Part shown: positions 18,486 through 27,267 of the stretch, piece by piece
How positions within the stretch are numbered: the first letter of the stretch is position 1
Layout: each line of letters starts with the position of its first letter
From: WTAW01 sp964406575
GTDB taxonomy: Bacteria > Acidobacteriota > Aminicenantia > Aminicenantales > Aminicenantaceae
Length of the DNA stretch: 64,000 nt
Direction: 5' to 3'
Assembly (NCBI GenBank): GCA_964406575.1
Contig: CAYOSH010000016.1
Location: forward strand, 38,934-102,933
Translations under genes and position numbers: made by a program
Notes under the pieces: generated by a model
The model's input: only the letters and a program-made list of their open reading frames with translations
Told to the model about the DNA's origin: nothing
The model's database searches: none

Positions 18486-20003
18486 CTATTTCCTGAAGTT
18501 CAACGTGTCCTGGCTGGCCATGTCCAGAACAGCTATGAACAAAAGCTGTGTCATATCCTCCAGGATCTCAGGAGTTATGGTATCGATATTATCTTTGGTG
18601 ATGTGATAGAACGAGGGCGCGCCACTCACACTAAAGGAAATGGTGGGCACACCCTCCCACATGAATCGTGCGGCATCCAATCGTGGACGGGCAAGGTTGG
18701 CAAAATATCGGGGAGAAATCTCTCGGTGGATGTACTGATCATTGGCTTTTTTGATATATTCCCAGAACTCGGGATAATTTCCGGCGGCAAGGGCGCTGAT
18801 TTTGTCCCCGCAGCCCACTCCGTCCATGTTGATGAACGCAACTGTCTTTTCGAGAGGCACTACAGGATGTTTGACATAATATTTGGAACCGGCAACGGCC
18901 TGCTCTTCAGCACCAAAACAGATGAACATAATGGAACGGCGCGGCTGAATATCACATTTACTCATTGCTTCAGCCAATCCCAGGATCACAGCAACCGCAG
19001 AGGCATTGTCATTGGCGCCGGGCATGATCTTATAGCAACGACCGAGATGGTCGAGATGACCTCCGATGATGATCACTTCATCTTTAAGTTTCGGATCTGT
19101 CCCTTCGAGAATTCCGATCACATTATACCCGATACCCTCCGGATGGTGCTCAGTGCTGTTCTTGACCGTGAACACTTTCCCTGTTGAAAATGATTGCGGT
19201 TGCAGCTCTTTTTTAATCTTTTGCACAACCTCCTCATGATCCCTCCCCGTTCCCGAGAACACATCTGCGACAACCGCATCACCCACATGAGAGTAAATGA
19301 AATCCTTGTCGTAGGCGTTGTTGGGATTGGATATCGGCCCATAGTTATAGAGCATACCTTTAGCCCCGTGAGCGACCGCATTTTCGAGCTTGTATTGATG
19401 AAAGGAATAAGGCCTCCACTTTTTGAAGAGCTCTGCGTCTCCATTGGGAGACACAGGAGCCTCTCTTTCCATGAGAACGACCTTTCCTTTGACGTCCATG
19501 CCCTCGTATTCGTCAAAGTTTAGTTCAGGCGCTGTGATGCCGTATCCCGTATAAACAACTTCAGCCGTCACCTCTCCAGAGCCGGATGTGGAACCGGGGA
19601 TGAACTCATCTTCGTATATGTAATTTTTTGTTATGAAAGAGTCTTTGACTGGAATATGAAGAGAAACTTCACAGTCTTCAAAGACCAGGGTATACGGATT
19701 GGGAAATGCCTGAAGATACTTGTCGTTATCACCCGCGGATTTTATCCCCCACGATTTGAAATGTTCGGCCACCCAAGCGGCACTGTCGTTGTATCCTTTT
19801 GTCCCTGTGAGCCGGCCTTCATACTCATCCGATGCCAGTTCTTTAACATAATCGAAGAGCCTCTGACTGGAGATCGAGTGTAAAACTTGGAGAAGCTTCT
19901 GTTCATCTGTTAACTTCTCGTCTCTCTCCTGAGCATTGACAAATAAGGACACTTGAAAAAACAAAAGAATAATAGTGACGAGTAAAAATTTTCTCTTTGT
20001 CAT
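18486..20003 (-). CDS. Exported M28-family aminopeptidase
   Basis: 505 residues from the ATG at 20003, supported by GGAGGAGG seven bases upstream and an immediate signal peptide (FLLVTIILLFFQVSLFVNAQ). A longer frame from 20096 adds 31 unlikely residues. After the signal comes a helical lead-in, a PA-like insert (about residues 110-260, including GYGITAPELNFDEY and GKVVLMERE), then the M28 zinc domain with GGHLDHLG, GANDNASAVAV and FGAEEQAVAGS providing metal ligands and the catalytic Glu. It releases N-terminal amino acids outside the cytoplasm. It precedes an alcohol dehydrogenase gene by 9 bases and is divergent from a CAP-domain gene. Confidence 0.92.
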   Translation of the reverse strand: MTKRKFLLVTIILLFFQVSLFVNAQERDEKLTDEQKLLQVLHSISSQRLFDYVKELASDEYEGRLTGTKGYNDSAAWVAEHFKSWGIKSAGDNDKYLQAFPNPYTLVFEDCEVSLHIPVKDSFITKNYIYEDEFIPGSTSGSGEVTAEVVYTGYGITAPELNFDEYEGMDVKGKVVLMEREAPVSPNGDAELFKKWRPYSFHQYKLENAVAHGAKGMLYNYGPISNPNNAYDKDFIYSHVGDAVVADVFSGTGRDHEEVVQKIKKELQPQSFSTGKVFTVKNSTEHHPEGIGYNVIGILEGTDPKLKDEVIIIGGHLDHLGRCYKIMPGANDNASAVAVILGLAEAMSKCDIQPRRSIMFICFGAEEQAVAGSKYYVKHPVVPLEKTVAFINMDGVGCGDKISALAAGNYPEFWEYIKKANDQYIHREISPRYFANLARPRLDAARFMWEGVPTISFSVSGAPSFYHITKDNIDTITPEILEDMTQLLFIAVLDMASQDTLNFRK

Positions 20004-20074
20004 CACGGCCTCCTCCCATTCAACCTTATATGGTAAAATAACTGGTCGAAAAGTAAAGAAAAAATTAAAATTCC

Positions 20075-21196
20075 ATGCGAAAGTTCTCCTTCTCATTCGT
20101 CTTCACTGTGATTGCCCTGCTCTGGCAGTTCAGCTATGGAATTCAAATACCGACCGATCGATTAAAAACGAGCGAGATCGAACAGGAACTCTACGACCTG
20201 ATCAATCGAGAACGAACGAAGCGAGGCATCCATCCTTTAGAGCTCTCTCAGCGTTTGAAAATTTTAGCCCGGAACCACAGTCAGGATATGGCAGTGCAGC
20301 CCGAACTTACTCATGATTCCCACGATGGGAAATCCTTCTCCCAACGCCTTCAAGAAGCTGGCATGTATTTCAAGGAGACAGGAGAAAACGTAGCCTTCAG
20401 CGAATCGTTCCTCCCTGAGGCCATCCACCATTCATTCATGAGAAGCAATGGGCACCGAGAAAATATCCTGGATCCGCGATTCGATGCGATTGGTATCGGC
20501 GTATTCTTCAAGGAAAATAAGGGCTACTATATCACCCAGGATTTTATCGCCTCACTCGTGGCCAAGCCGGAAGAAGAATTTAGAGAAATGCTCGAAAAAC
20601 AGATCAATGCCAGAAGGATCCAGAAGGGACTGCTTCCAGTCCCCTTTCTCGAAGAGCTTAACACCCTGGCTCATGAGTTTTCTTGGAAGAAGGCCAAAGG
20701 AGAGACTCTGCCCGATCTCCCCGATCGATACGGTGAGATCCTCTATATGATTATTACGACACCCCTGTTAATGATCGATGATACGGATATGGAGAGGATC
20801 ATTCATCCCTCTACCACGCATGCGGGGATCGGCATTTATTTTGACCGTGAGGAGAAAAATCCAGGAGGAACATACTTCATCTCTTTCCTCCTGTTACGCA
20901 AAAGCGCATCTCCGGACATGAGCCCGGATGAGATCCGACTAAGACTCGCGGATGAGATCAATTCACACATGGCCGAAAAAGTGAATATCTTTAAAGGTAA
21001 GGCCATTGCCCTCTCACCTCAGTTGAACGATTATCAAGTAATTCCCTACAACACAACCAATCCACTGCGCATCCCAGCCTCCGTGAAAGTCAAATTGAAT
21101 TTCATACGGCACCGAAAAATCGGAATCGGGATTGTTCCTGAGGAAAAGAGCGAAGCATCTTCGCAAAAATACTGGGTTGTACTCCTTTTCTACTGA
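20075..21196 (+). CDS. Exported CAP (SCP/PR1)-domain protein
   Basis: 373 residues with an N-terminal signal peptide (FSFSFVFTVIALLWQFSYG). The CAP domain covers about residues 35-165: LINRERTKRGIHPL, LARNHSQDM, ELTHDSHDG, GENVAF, SNGHRENILDPRFDAIGIG. The second half (about 170-300) looks like a second, degenerate CAP unit (INARRIQKGLLPVPFL, STTHAGIGIYFD). The biochemical role of bacterial CAP proteins is mostly unknown; some bind lipids or cell wall. The gene ends ..VVLLFY, and an open stretch of about 43 codons in another frame follows at once, so a frameshift near the end is possible. It stands alone between divergent M28 and cyclophilin genes. Confidence 0.85.
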   Translation: MRKFSFSFVFTVIALLWQFSYGIQIPTDRLKTSEIEQELYDLINRERTKRGIHPLELSQRLKILARNHSQDMAVQPELTHDSHDGKSFSQRLQEAGMYFKETGENVAFSESFLPEAIHHSFMRSNGHRENILDPRFDAIGIGVFFKENKGYYITQDFIASLVAKPEEEFREMLEKQINARRIQKGLLPVPFLEELNTLAHEFSWKKAKGETLPDLPDRYGEILYMIITTPLLMIDDTDMERIIHPSTTHAGIGIYFDREEKNPGGTYFISFLLLRKSASPDMSPDEIRLRLADEINSHMAEKVNIFKGKAIALSPQLNDYQVIPYNTTNPLRIPASVKVKLNFIRHRKIGIGIVPEEKSEASSQKYWVVLLFY

Positions 21197-21437
21197 AATC
21201 CCAAGGAGAACTGGCCATTCAGACGATCGTTCCGCCCACCGTGAATTTTGTGGGAAATGCCAATGTCGCTACGATACGGTCCCTACATTTCAACAGAGCA
21301 ATCACCAATTGGGACATATGATTGTCATTCATCACGGATTTAAGGGTGCTTACTTTGTCTTCTTCATTTGATTTAGCAAGATTATTCTGATATCTTGGCT
21401 TTTTCAGGATCAGAGAATCCCTTAATAGGAGGTCAGA

Positions 21438-22022
21438 ATGTCGATTAAGCTTCTGTTAAGCATCATAGGCGTAGTTTATCTGCTGGCTTTTCCATTGAGC
21501 AATACAGCCGCAGACAAAAACCCCGAAGTGACCATAAAAACAACTATGGGTGATATCACGCTCGAGCTCTACATGGATAAAGCCCCAATCACCGTGAAAA
21601 ACTTCCTCGGTTATGTGGATGATAAATTCTATGATGGCACAATCTTTCACCGCGTGATCAAGGGTTTCATGATCCAGGGTGGAGGTCACACAGCAGACTT
21701 GAGCAAAAAACCCACTAAAGGTCCGATCAAGAACGAGGCCGACAACGGATTGAGTAATAAGAGAGGGACAATCGCTATGGCCCGGATGCCCGACCCTCAC
21801 AGTGCCACGGCGCAGTTTTTCATCAACCATGCGGACAATCCTGGACTCGATCACAGAGATAAAAGCGATCAAGGTTACGGTTACTGCGCCTTTGGCATGG
21901 TCATTTCCGGGATGGATGTTGTGGATGCCATCGCCAATGTAAAGGTCATGACCAGAAGTGGCATGCAAAACGTTCCGCGCGAGGCGATAGAGATCATTTC
22001 GATCACGAAAGTCAAGGACTAG
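21438..22022 (+). CDS. Exported cyclophilin-type peptidyl-prolyl isomerase
   Basis: 194 residues. AGGAGG lies six bases before the ATG. A signal peptide (LLLSIIGVVYLLAFPLSNTAA) precedes a complete cyclophilin domain: active-site FHRVIKGFMIQGGG, ATAQFFIN and GYCAFGMV. The enzyme isomerises Xaa-Pro bonds and would assist folding in the periplasm. The short distance of the domain from the signal and the compact length match PpiA-like bacterial enzymes. A tiny membrane-protein gene follows 63 bases later. Confidence 0.94.
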   Translation: MSIKLLLSIIGVVYLLAFPLSNTAADKNPEVTIKTTMGDITLELYMDKAPITVKNFLGYVDDKFYDGTIFHRVIKGFMIQGGGHTADLSKKPTKGPIKNEADNGLSNKRGTIAMARMPDPHSATAQFFINHADNPGLDHRDKSDQGYGYCAFGMVISGMDVVDAIANVKVMTRSGMQNVPREAIEIISITKVKD

Positions 22023-22085
22023 AATTTAAAATAGGGTCTATAATCCAATGATTTAGGATATAGAATTCCCTCAACGCTGGCTGGT

Positions 22086-22280
22086 ATGGTCGACTGGATA
22101 TTCGCCTTTTTCCACCTCTTCCTGCTCATCGGGATCACAGCCTATGCCTTATATTCACTCGCTCAAGGAAACACTTTCCGGTTTGGACTGATCATCGCCT
22201 TCCTCATCGCCTACTACTTCCTTGTGCTGCACAAACCCGTCAAGAAAGAAATACAGAGGAGACGAGAGGAGAAGAAATAG
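22086..22280 (+). CDS. Small two-helix membrane protein
   Basis: 64 residues with two hydrophobic segments (about 4-26 and 32-48) and a basic, Lys/Arg/Glu-rich tail (KPVKKEIQRRREEKK). I do not recognise the family. It lies between the cyclophilin and the symporter genes on the same strand, 35 bases before the latter, so it may be co-expressed with the transporter. No clear ribosome site is seen before the ATG, which lowers confidence. Confidence 0.6.
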   Translation: MVDWIFAFFHLFLLIGITAYALYSLAQGNTFRFGLIIAFLIAYYFLVLHKPVKKEIQRRREEKK

Positions 22281-22315
22281 AGGGGACACAAGTTAAAAAG
22301 GACTAGAGGCCGGAC

Positions 22316-23680
22316 ATGGAAATATTCGAACGATTTATTCGATTGTTGGGTTCGATCGTCTGGGGCCCTCAGACCGCAATACTTCTTTTAGGAGTTGGGC
22401 TTTACCTCACCATTCGTTTAAAATTTGTGCAGGTCAGACGATTGGGCCTCTCTTTTCGATTCGGGTTCGGACGCAGGGATTATGGAGAAAGCGATACAGA
22501 GCGGAAAGGGGACATCTCACCTTTTCAGGCATTAACCACGTCTTTGGCCGGTGTCATCGGGAATGGAAACATCGGGGGAGTATGCACCGCCATCGCCATG
22601 GGTGGTCCGGGAGCGGTGTTCTGGATGTGGCTTTCAGCTACGCTCGGGATGGCGACCAAACTGGTGGAAGCTGTCCTGGGACAGAAATTCAAGAAGATCA
22701 TGCCTGATGGGTCTGTAGCCGGGGGACCGATGTATTACATCAGAGAGGGTTTGGGCCTTCCCTGGCTGGCAGCGATATATGCTTTTTTTATGGGGTGTAA
22801 ACCGCTGTTTTCGACAAGCACCATCCAATCCAATTCCATCGCCCTCGTCATGAAGTCAGAGCTCGGTATCAATCCCTGGATATCGGGGTTGGGGCTTGCT
22901 GTTCTGACATGGCTGGTCGTCATCAAGGGGATCAAAGTCATTGGGAAAGTCACGGAATTTTTAAGTCCTGTCATGGTTCTTCTCTATGTCTTCGGGGCGA
23001 TGTTCACGATCATCGTTTTCTACGATCAGATCCCTCACGCGCTATCTCTCATTTTTATGGGCGCTTTTACGCCTTCTGCCATTACGGGTGGTGTCGCGGG
23101 GGCGACTGTAGCCAGGGCTATCCGTTACGGATTGTCCAGGGGTTCCTATTCCAACGAAGCGGGGACAGGAACGGCAGGGGTCTATCATGCGTCTGCCAAA
23201 ACAAGCGAGCCTGTGCGGCAGGGGTTGATCGCTGCTCTGGATGTCTTCATCGACACGCTTGTGATCTGCTCTTTGACCGCAATCACTGTTCTGGTTACAG
23301 GCGCTTGGACCGAGGGGACCAGCACCGAAATGACAGCCAACGCATTCAACATGGCCCTTCCTCAATTTGGCGGGCTGCTCGTTATGGCCAGCTCTTTCCT
23401 CTTCGGATATTCCAGCCTCATTGCAGTGACCTACTACGGAGAGATTGCCTTCAGCTACTTATGGGGTATCCGGATCAAAATCCCCTATCGCTGGGTATTC
23501 TGCGGCATTATATTTGTGGGAGCAGTGCTGAAAGTGGAAGTGGCATGGTCCATCGGAGACGTCTTTAACGGGATGATGACCCTCTCCAACCTCATCGGAT
23601 TACTGGGATTGACCGGGATCGCCATCTCAGCGATCAAAACCTATTTGAATGATTTAGACCAGCGAAAAATAAAGATGTGA
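22316..23680 (+). CDS. Sodium:alanine/glycine symporter family (AGCS) protein
   Basis: 454 residues with about ten hydrophobic segments. Family landmarks are GNGNIGGVCTAIAMGGPGAVFWMW near residue 80, GPMYYIREGLG near 137 and the signature region SRGSYSNEAGTGTAG near 270. Relatives import alanine or glycine with Na+. The position among exported peptidases fits a role in taking up amino acids released outside. A GAGG ribosome site precedes the ATG. A strong hairpin lies just beyond the stop. Confidence 0.93.
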   Translation: MEIFERFIRLLGSIVWGPQTAILLLGVGLYLTIRLKFVQVRRLGLSFRFGFGRRDYGESDTERKGDISPFQALTTSLAGVIGNGNIGGVCTAIAMGGPGAVFWMWLSATLGMATKLVEAVLGQKFKKIMPDGSVAGGPMYYIREGLGLPWLAAIYAFFMGCKPLFSTSTIQSNSIALVMKSELGINPWISGLGLAVLTWLVVIKGIKVIGKVTEFLSPVMVLLYVFGAMFTIIVFYDQIPHALSLIFMGAFTPSAITGGVAGATVARAIRYGLSRGSYSNEAGTGTAGVYHASAKTSEPVRQGLIAALDVFIDTLVICSLTAITVLVTGAWTEGTSTEMTANAFNMALPQFGGLLVMASSFLFGYSSLIAVTYYGEIAFSYLWGIRIKIPYRWVFCGIIFVGAVLKVEVAWSIGDVFNGMMTLSNLIGLLGLTGIAISAIKTYLNDLDQRKIKM

Positions 23681-23688
23681 TCTAAAAA

Positions 23689-23735
23689 GGGGACTGTCCC
23701 TTTTTCCTCGAAGCCTGGAAAAAAGGACAGCCCCC
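23689..23735. terminator. Long hairpin (REP-like) between convergent genes
   Basis: Arms 23689-23707 (GGGGACTGTCCCTTTTTCC) and 23717-23735 pair at 17 of 19 positions around a 9-base loop. The left arm also contains a smaller self-pairing GGGAC/GTCCC. It sits 8 bases past the symporter stop and just beyond the stop of the convergent secretin-N-domain gene, so it can terminate both. GGGGACTGTCC resembles dispersed palindromic repeats, so it may also be a REP sequence. Confidence 0.65.
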
Positions 23736-23741
23736 ATTTAT

Positions 23742-24461
23742 TTATTTTACGACAGAACCTGAAAGGATGAGGATCAGAGCTTTGTCGCCGCCATTCAGTT
23801 TGGAGACGCCCACCACGGTCCTTTCACCGCTCTTGACGCTCAGGGAAGTCTCGATAAGTCTGATAGATCTCTGCTTTCCTTCAGCGTTCAGTCCCATGTC
23901 CTGTGAGAGGGTCATCCCGACCCAAATGGAGTCGGCTTTGTCCTCTTTGACATACCGAGGCCGTAACTGCAATTGGAACATCAGATGGTCACCCCCCAAT
24001 CTCTGTAAGGACCACTGATTATCCTGGACTTTTATGAGAGCGGTATCCAAGCGTTTAAATGACCTGTATTGGAGCAATTGACTGAGTTCTTTCATTAAAG
24101 GGTCAGATTTCAATTCTCTATCGAATCCTTCTTCAGATTGAGATGAGGTCGAGCCCAAAATCAGATCGACATGGAACTGTAGATCAAGCGGCTTGATATC
24201 GATCTCTTTAAGAATTGCGAGGATTTTTTCCACATTCTCTGGGGTGTCTTCGATCACCAGCTTATTTCCGTCATGAAGACGCCTGATTCTCCCAAGTCGG
24301 CTTGTGTAGGGATTCAAAAGGTCTTCTGCCCATTTCACATCGATGTATTTAATAGTGACGATTTCCGTTTTTGTCTCCCCTCTTTCCTGTGATCTTTGAA
24401 ATCCCAAGACCGATCCGCACAATAGAAAAAAAAGCATGGAGAGTATTCCAATTTTTTTCAT
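23742..24461 (-). CDS. Exported secretin-N-domain-like protein linked to ECF sigma factor
   Basis: 239 residues with a signal peptide (IGILSMLFFLLCGSVLG). Residues about 35-95 form a secretin N/NolW-type alpha-beta unit (IKYIDVKWAEDLLNPYTS, DGNKLVIEDTPENVEKI). Residues about 95-239 are beta-rich and resemble the start of a secretin core (LQFHVDLILGS, SLSVKSGERTVVGVSKLNG), but the length excludes a full outer-membrane secretin. GGAGG lies before the ATG, which overlaps the stop of the anti-sigma gene. It could be a periplasmic sensor or scaffold for the sigma/anti-sigma pair; that is inference. Confidence 0.7.
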   Translation of the reverse strand: MKKIGILSMLFFLLCGSVLGFQRSQERGETKTEIVTIKYIDVKWAEDLLNPYTSRLGRIRRLHDGNKLVIEDTPENVEKILAILKEIDIKPLDLQFHVDLILGSTSSQSEEGFDRELKSDPLMKELSQLLQYRSFKRLDTALIKVQDNQWSLQRLGGDHLMFQLQLRPRYVKEDKADSIWVGMTLSQDMGLNAEGKQRSIRLIETSLSVKSGERTVVGVSKLNGGDKALILILSGSVVK

Positions 24462-24979
24462 TCGTATTCCTCCAGATTAAAATTTTTGTTGAGAATCCAG
24501 ACGATTTTAAGGCCGGTCTCCTTCGAGACCATGGTCATGGAAACAACATCCTGCGGGGACCGGCTCAGAACAACTTGATCATGTTGCGCTCGACGTTTCG
24601 ATAAGTCCGTCGGGGTCCGAAAATCTCTGACATTCACAAACGAAGGTCGCGTGATAAAAAAGATAAACACGACTAGAAATGCCGCCATCATCAGAAACGC
24701 CCATCTCTTCTTAAAAGGCCAGGGTGCAAATCCCGGTGGGGATTTTTCTTCTCCAGCTGTTGCATGTTGGATCTGCCGTTTCCATTCCGCTTCTTTCCAA
24801 TTCACTGTATCATCGCTCAACCATTCTCTAACTGCTTTCATGGACCGGACATATGACCCATGTTCCCGTTGACACTCGACACAAGTTTCAAGATGGACTC
24901 TCACAGCGTCGGTTTTTTTTGGGGAAAGCTCTCCTCCTTGATAAAGAGGAAGATGCTTCCTGATCTTTTTACAATTCAT
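24458..24979 (-). CDS. Membrane anti-sigma factor with zinc-finger (zf-HC2-type) N-terminus
   Basis: 173 residues from the ATG at 24979; a GTG one codon earlier is an alternative. GGAGAGG precedes it. The cytoplasmic N-terminus has the Cys/His zinc pattern (C3, then H31 and CVEC), the sigma-binding unit of ZAS-type anti-sigma factors. One TM helix (WAFLMMAAFLVVFIFFI) lies near residue 85, and a 70-residue extracytoplasmic part follows. It should hold the co-encoded ECF sigma factor inactive until an external signal releases it. Its start overlaps the sigma gene stop and its end overlaps the secretin-like gene start. Confidence 0.85.
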   Translation of the reverse strand: MNCKKIRKHLPLYQGGELSPKKTDAVRVHLETCVECQREHGSYVRSMKAVREWLSDDTVNWKEAEWKRQIQHATAGEEKSPPGFAPWPFKKRWAFLMMAAFLVVFIFFITRPSFVNVRDFRTPTDLSKRRAQHDQVVLSRSPQDVVSMTMVSKETGLKIVWILNKNFNLEEYE

Positions 24980-25566
24980 CACATCCTCTCCAAACCATCC
25001 GAAATCAATATCTTTTCGAGTCGGATCCTTAATTTCTGTCTTGCCCTTGAGAGATGGGTCCGGACGCTCATCGATGTTGTGCCCAGGACTGCCGCCGCCT
25101 CTTTTACAGACAATCCCTCTCCGTCTCTCAAAAGAAAAACCGCCCGCTCCTTGGGGCTCAGGTCTTCAAGACAATAGGCGAGCGTCGCCTTCACTTCTCT
25201 GTTCAGGAATTGAACCTCAGGGTCTAGCGAGGAATTATCGGCCAATGCTTTTTTCATCGCATAGATGTCCTCAAGTCTCCTCTTTTTCCTCAAAAAATCA
25301 TTGGATGCGTTCACCACAATTTTATACATCCAATTCTTGAAGCTTTTCCCCTTTTTAAATTTATTCAAATACCGAAAAATCTTAAAAATCCCCTCTTGAC
25401 AAACTTCCTTGGCGTCTTCAAGATTCCCAACCATCCGATAACTCAGATTCAACATATTGTTCCTGTATGGCCGAAGAAGGAGTGCAAAGGCGTCTTCATC
25501 CCCTCGGAGTGCAGCATCGATGAGTTCTTCTTCATTCTTCATCCATAGTAATATACTTCTCCTCAT
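24979..25566 (-). CDS. ECF RNA polymerase sigma factor
   Basis: 195 residues (or 187 from the more family-like start MKNEEELID at 25542; neither has a strong ribosome site). Region 2 covers about residues 25-95 (LLRPYRNNMLNLSYRMVGN, DAKEVCQEGIFKIFRYL, FKNWMYKIVVNASNDFLRKK). Region 4 covers about 135-185 (LEDLSPKERAVFLLRDGEG, VLGTTSMSVRTHLSRAR). There is no extra domain. It heads a three-gene operon with overlapping anti-sigma and secretin-N-domain genes, and probably activates its own operon, but no ECF promoter could be assigned. Confidence 0.93.
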   Translation of the reverse strand: MRRSILLWMKNEEELIDAALRGDEDAFALLLRPYRNNMLNLSYRMVGNLEDAKEVCQEGIFKIFRYLNKFKKGKSFKNWMYKIVVNASNDFLRKKRRLEDIYAMKKALADNSSLDPEVQFLNREVKATLAYCLEDLSPKERAVFLLRDGEGLSVKEAAAVLGTTSMSVRTHLSRARQKLRIRLEKILISDGLERM

Positions 25567-25883
25567 CGCAAAATGTGAACCCTCTTGTACGCATTTTTCA
25601 CCATAAATAGCTAGCCTAAAGCACTTTTGTATCTTGTGCGATTCGGGTATCTGAAAAGGCTAGCCACATTTTCAAGAAGAGGCTTAGCCTGTTTCCCAAA
25701 CGGTCCGTTCCCGGGAGAAAGATGTAGGAACCGTTTCCCAAACGATCCGCTCAGGGATTGGACTCGACATCTGTAGAAAGGTGACTATCGCCTTTTTTAT
25801 TTTTCTGTTAGAATGAGAGAGGTTGACACAATCTCAATAATCAATTATTTTGCAAAATTGGTAGCATAAAAAGTCAGAAAAAG
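25567..25883. other. Divergent intergenic region with inverted and direct repeats
   Basis: 317 bases between the leftward sigma gene and the rightward M23 gene. GCTAGCCT at 25610-25617 is mirrored by AGGCTAGC at 25657-25664, with an inner GCAC/GTGC pair, and a related AGGCTTAGCCT palindrome lies near 25680-25690. Further on, two 20-base units at 25691-25710 and 25733-25752 (GTTTCCCAAACGGTCC core) belong to the dispersed repeat seen near 15214. No ORF is credible. The inverted repeats could be operators or an RNA fold upstream of the sigma operon. Confidence 0.45.
25691..25752. repeat. Direct repeat pair, dispersed family
   Basis: Units 25691-25710 and 25733-25752 match at 18 of 20 positions. 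The text between them (GATGTAGGAACCG) extends the likeness to the TGTAGG..TTCCCC..GAACGG repeats at 15214-15290. Confidence 0.5.
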
Positions 25884-27197
25884 ATGCGTGTTAAGCTGAA
25901 AGTCCACAAAAATAAAAATGAACCGTCTCGTATTTCCCTCCTGCTCTTTATTGTTCTCGCCCTGGTTGTTTTTCTCATCTTGAGTTTCCAGCCTAAGACA
26001 AGCACTGCCACGCCAGACAAGAGCGCAGAAGAGGAACCAACGCCTAAACCTGAGCCCCAGCAAGAACAATCTTCAATTCAGACAAAAGAGAACAAAGAGA
26101 CGATAAGACAAGGGGAAACCATCTCAGACATCTTAGGACGGTACAATCTCTCGCCGGCAGATATCCACAAAATGCGAGAAGATGTCAAACCTGTATATGA
26201 CCTGGCCAAAGTGAGAGCGGGAAACAAACTCAAGATCCTCACATCACCGGAAGATGAGGTTGTTTGCATCGAATATACGCTCAATAGAGAGAATTACCTT
26301 TGCATCGAAAAAAACGGAGGATCCTTCGCCGCCGAGATCAAAAAAATCCCTTATGTCGTCAGGACAGAGATGATCTGGGGTGCGATCGAGGACAATCCCA
26401 ATAATGCGATCGCAAAAGAGAACGAGGGCGGACAACTGGCCATTCTCCTCGAAGAGATTTTTGCTTGGGATATCGATTTTTATGCAGACATCCGCCAAGG
26501 TGACTCATTCAAGATCATTTTTGAGAAGAAATATTTCGAGGGTGAATTCGTGGGCTACGGGCGAATCATCGCCGCAGAATTCACAAACCAGGGAGAGGTC
26601 TTCAGGGCCTTTTATTACACATATCCAGATACGGAAAAGTCAGACTACTTTGATTTTGCGGGCAACTCGCTTAGGAAGGAATTCCTCAAATCTCCCATCT
26701 CCGGTGCCCGCATCACATCGCGGTTCACGCACAGCCGGCTTCATCCTGTGCGCAAAGTTTGGCGGCCCCATTATGGAGTGGACTATGCCGCACCGGTAGG
26801 CACCCCGGTCCGAGCCACAGCTGACGGTACCGTGGGTTACGCCGGACGAGACGGCGCCAATGGCCGCATGGTGCGGATCCGTCACAAGAATGGGTATGAG
26901 ACGTTTTACCTCCACTTGAGACAGTACGGACAAGGCATAAGCAAAGGGGTCAAAGTCGCTAGCGGGCAGATCATCGGCTATGTGGGTGCATCGGGCGAAG
27001 TCACTGGCCCTCATCTGGATTACAGGATCAAACACAGAGGCCATTACATCAATCCACTCGCCTACAGATTCAGGCCAGTCGAGCCGCTCGTGCCGGAATT
27101 TCTGGAGGCCTTCCAAAAGCAAGCAGAACAGTATCTCATCTCCTTTGACGCACCCCAGGTCATCGTGACCTCTGTCTCATCATCTGTCACACCTTGA
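25884..27197 (+). CDS. M23-family peptidoglycan endopeptidase-like protein, membrane anchored
   Basis: 437 residues. A TM anchor (about 15-34) is followed by a Pro/Glu/Gln-rich linker, an OapA/LysM-like unit (IRQGETISDILGRYNL), a Csd3-like second domain and a C-terminal M23 domain. Zinc-site residues are H296 and D300 (HYGVD), H344 (YLHLR) and H377 (GPHLDYRI). The position normally filled by the second His of the HxH motif, a zinc ligand in LytM, is D379. Members cut peptide cross-links in peptidoglycan, or when degenerate act as amidase activators. The gene is monocistronic in appearance and no good ribosome site is seen. Confidence 0.9.
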   Translation: MRVKLKVHKNKNEPSRISLLLFIVLALVVFLILSFQPKTSTATPDKSAEEEPTPKPEPQQEQSSIQTKENKETIRQGETISDILGRYNLSPADIHKMREDVKPVYDLAKVRAGNKLKILTSPEDEVVCIEYTLNRENYLCIEKNGGSFAAEIKKIPYVVRTEMIWGAIEDNPNNAIAKENEGGQLAILLEEIFAWDIDFYADIRQGDSFKIIFEKKYFEGEFVGYGRIIAAEFTNQGEVFRAFYYTYPDTEKSDYFDFAGNSLRKEFLKSPISGARITSRFTHSRLHPVRKVWRPHYGVDYAAPVGTPVRATADGTVGYAGRDGANGRMVRIRHKNGYETFYLHLRQYGQGISKGVKVASGQIIGYVGASGEVTGPHLDYRIKHRGHYINPLAYRFRPVEPLVPEFLEAFQKQAEQYLISFDAPQVIVTSVSSSVTP

Positions 27198-27267
27198 CAG
27201 GGAACTTCGCGTTTCTTTAGTTTATCAAAAAACTTAACTCAATCCTTTTCCCAAAAGAACGGGTTAT

